A stretch of 64,000 nt of DNA, taken from positions 62,001 through 126,000 of the forward strand of contig NZ_RCHI01000004.1 of the NCBI RefSeq assembly GCF_003664585.1. Direction: 5' to 3'. A program made the translations under genes and the position numbers. Positions 63,054 to 64,000 of the stretch are shown one piece after another (the stretch's first letter is position 1; every line of letters begins with the position of its first letter). A model generated the notes under the pieces. That model was given only the letters and a program-made list of their open reading frames with translations. It was not told the DNA's origin and did no database searches. Source of the stretch: Paenirhodobacter hankyongi (GTDB taxonomy: Bacteria; Pseudomonadota; Alphaproteobacteria; Rhodobacterales; Rhodobacteraceae).

Positions 63054-64000
63054 ATGCTGACCCCGGCAGATCAGGCATTTCTCGACCGGCTGCGCGCCGA
63101 GGGCGTCGAGGTGGGCGAGGCCGAACCGCGTTACCTCGAGGAGCCGCGCGGGCGCTGGCCGGGGCGCGCCGCGGGCGTGGCGCGGCCGCATTCGACGGCC
63201 GAGGTGGCGCGGGTGCTGCGCGCGGCCGCGGCGGCGCGGGTGGCGGTGGTGCCCTATGGCGGCGGCACCGGGCTTGTCGGCGGGCAGGTCAAGGGCGAGG
63301 GCCCGCTGCCGCTGGTGCTCAGCCTCGAGCGGATGACGGCGCTGCGCGCGATCGACCCGCAAAGCCTGGTGGTCGAGGCGGGGGCGACGCTGCAATCGGT
63401 GCAGGAGGCGGCGCAGACGGTGGGGCGGCTCTTCCCGCTGACCATCGCCGCGCAGGGCACGGCGCAAATCGGCGGGTGCCTGTCGACCAACGCGGGCGGC
63501 GTGCATGTGCTGCGCTATGGCAATGCCCGTGCGCTCTGCCTTGGCCTCGAGGCGGTCCTGGCCGACGGCACGGTCTGGAACGGGCTCACCCGGCTCAGGA
63601 AGGACAACACCGGCTATGACCTGCGCGATCTGCTGATCGGTGCCGAAGGGACGCTCGGCGTGATCACCGCGGCGGCGCTGCGGCTCTTCGAGCCGCCGGC
63701 GGTCGAGGGCCTTGCCTTCTTCGCGCTGCCGTCGCCCGCCGCCGCCGTGGCGCTTCTCGGTCTGGCGCAGGGCCGCTTTGCCGGCTGTGTCTCGGCCTTC
63801 GAACTGATCTCGCGGCAGGGCCTGTCCTTCCTGCGCGAGGTCGGGCCCGAGGTTCACATGCCCTTTGCCGAAGACCCGGACTGGATGGTGCTGATCGAGC
63901 TTGGCCTGCCCGCCGGCATGGACGCCGAGGCGGCCTTTGCCGAGCTCTTCGAGGCGGCGGACGATCTGGTTCTCGATGCGGTGATCGCGCAATCGGGTGC
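63054..64000 (+). CDS. FAD-linked oxidase (D-2-hydroxyacid dehydrogenase type), truncated by window
   Basis: About 315 residues seen; the rest lies beyond the right edge. FAD PCMH domain: VARPHSTAEVARVL, VPYGGGTGLVGG, AQIGGCLSTNAGGVHVLRYG and GAEGTLGVIT. It fits the GlcD/D-2-hydroxyglutarate dehydrogenase branch, which passes electrons to ETF or the respiratory chain. AAGGAG is seven bases before the ATG. Confidence 0.93.
   Translation, partial: MLTPADQAFLDRLRAEGVEVGEAEPRYLEEPRGRWPGRAAGVARPHSTAEVARVLRAAAAARVAVVPYGGGTGLVGGQVKGEGPLPLVLSLERMTALRAIDPQSLVVEAGATLQSVQEAAQTVGRLFPLTIAAQGTAQIGGCLSTNAGGVHVLRYGNARALCLGLEAVLADGTVWNGLTRLRKDNTGYDLRDLLIGAEGTLGVITAAALRLFEPPAVEGLAFFALPSPAAAVALLGLAQGRFAGCVSAFELISRQGLSFLREVGPEVHMPFAEDPDWMVLIELGLPAGMDAEAAFAELFEAADDLVLDAVIAQSG

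Overview
The window is GC-rich, gene-dense bacterial chromosome. Gene content and order point to an alphaproteobacterium of the order Rhodobacterales (Rhodobacter/Rhodovulum/Paracoccus type). The evidence is the tldD, ctaC-ctaB-small ORF-ctaG-ctaE-surf1-thrC-M16 peptidase-GNAT run, the rpmH-rnpA-yidD-ttcA-...-yidC-MOSC-engB run, tolC followed by a PopZ-like acidic protein, a TrcR (DUF1013) cell-cycle regulator, a DUF6280-type protein, COQ9, and Lrp-controlled ald. All assignments come from reading the sequence; no database search was run.

Layout. 1-578: 3' part of a sulfotransferase-like gene with a TTG start. 739-7546 (minus): ribosome, RNase P and membrane-insertion cluster, rpmH to engB, carrying an unusual degenerate GGDEF-EAL gene between ttcA and yidC. 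7851-9838: an orphan sensor histidine kinase and a DUF4405 membrane protein. 9950-15886: a segment lying between tRNA-Arg(ACG) and tRNA-Cys(GCA), with a Hint-domain protein, a GntR regulator and the GDP-mannose genes manC and a phosphomannomutase. 16037-19851: isoaspartyl methyltransferase family, tolC, PopZ-like protein, DUF6280-type protein. 20183-30861: YgfZ, an MsbA-like ABC exporter, two aminotransferases, DUF305, crotonase, DUF1992, ValRS and an Lrp regulator.

31088-43262: an ornithine-decarboxylase-like enzyme, a DUF2235 hydrolase, a PaaI thioesterase, metF with divergent metR, an MFS exporter, SuhB, a GST, MscL, alanine dehydrogenase with a divergent Lrp regulator, and TrkH. 43436-49416: rpsU, COQ9, a quinone-oxidoreductase-like MDR, a STAS-like protein, RNase T2, TrcR and a succinate-semialdehyde dehydrogenase. 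49566-53990 (minus): a peptide-type ABC importer (two permeases and a fused double ATPase, without a binding protein) with an S58-type peptidase downstream. 54032-55453: tldD. 55613-64000 (plus): cytochrome aa3 oxidase subunits II and III with heme O synthase, CuB chaperone and SURF1, then threonine synthase, an M16 protease, an acetyltransferase and a truncated FAD-linked oxidase.

Most of the window is conserved core genome. The parts most worth a second look are: the divergent PopZ candidate after tolC; the catalytically degraded GGDEF-EAL protein among RNA and membrane biogenesis genes; the Hint-domain autoprocessing candidate; a composite REP-like repeat made of two inverted units (third unit elsewhere); an inverted repeat that encodes the linker of the double ABC ATPase; and a start-less open frame abutting tRNA-Cys. 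Several genes appear to use GTG or TTG starts chosen by a nearby GGAGG (rnpA, GntR, ABC exporter, phosphomannomutase).
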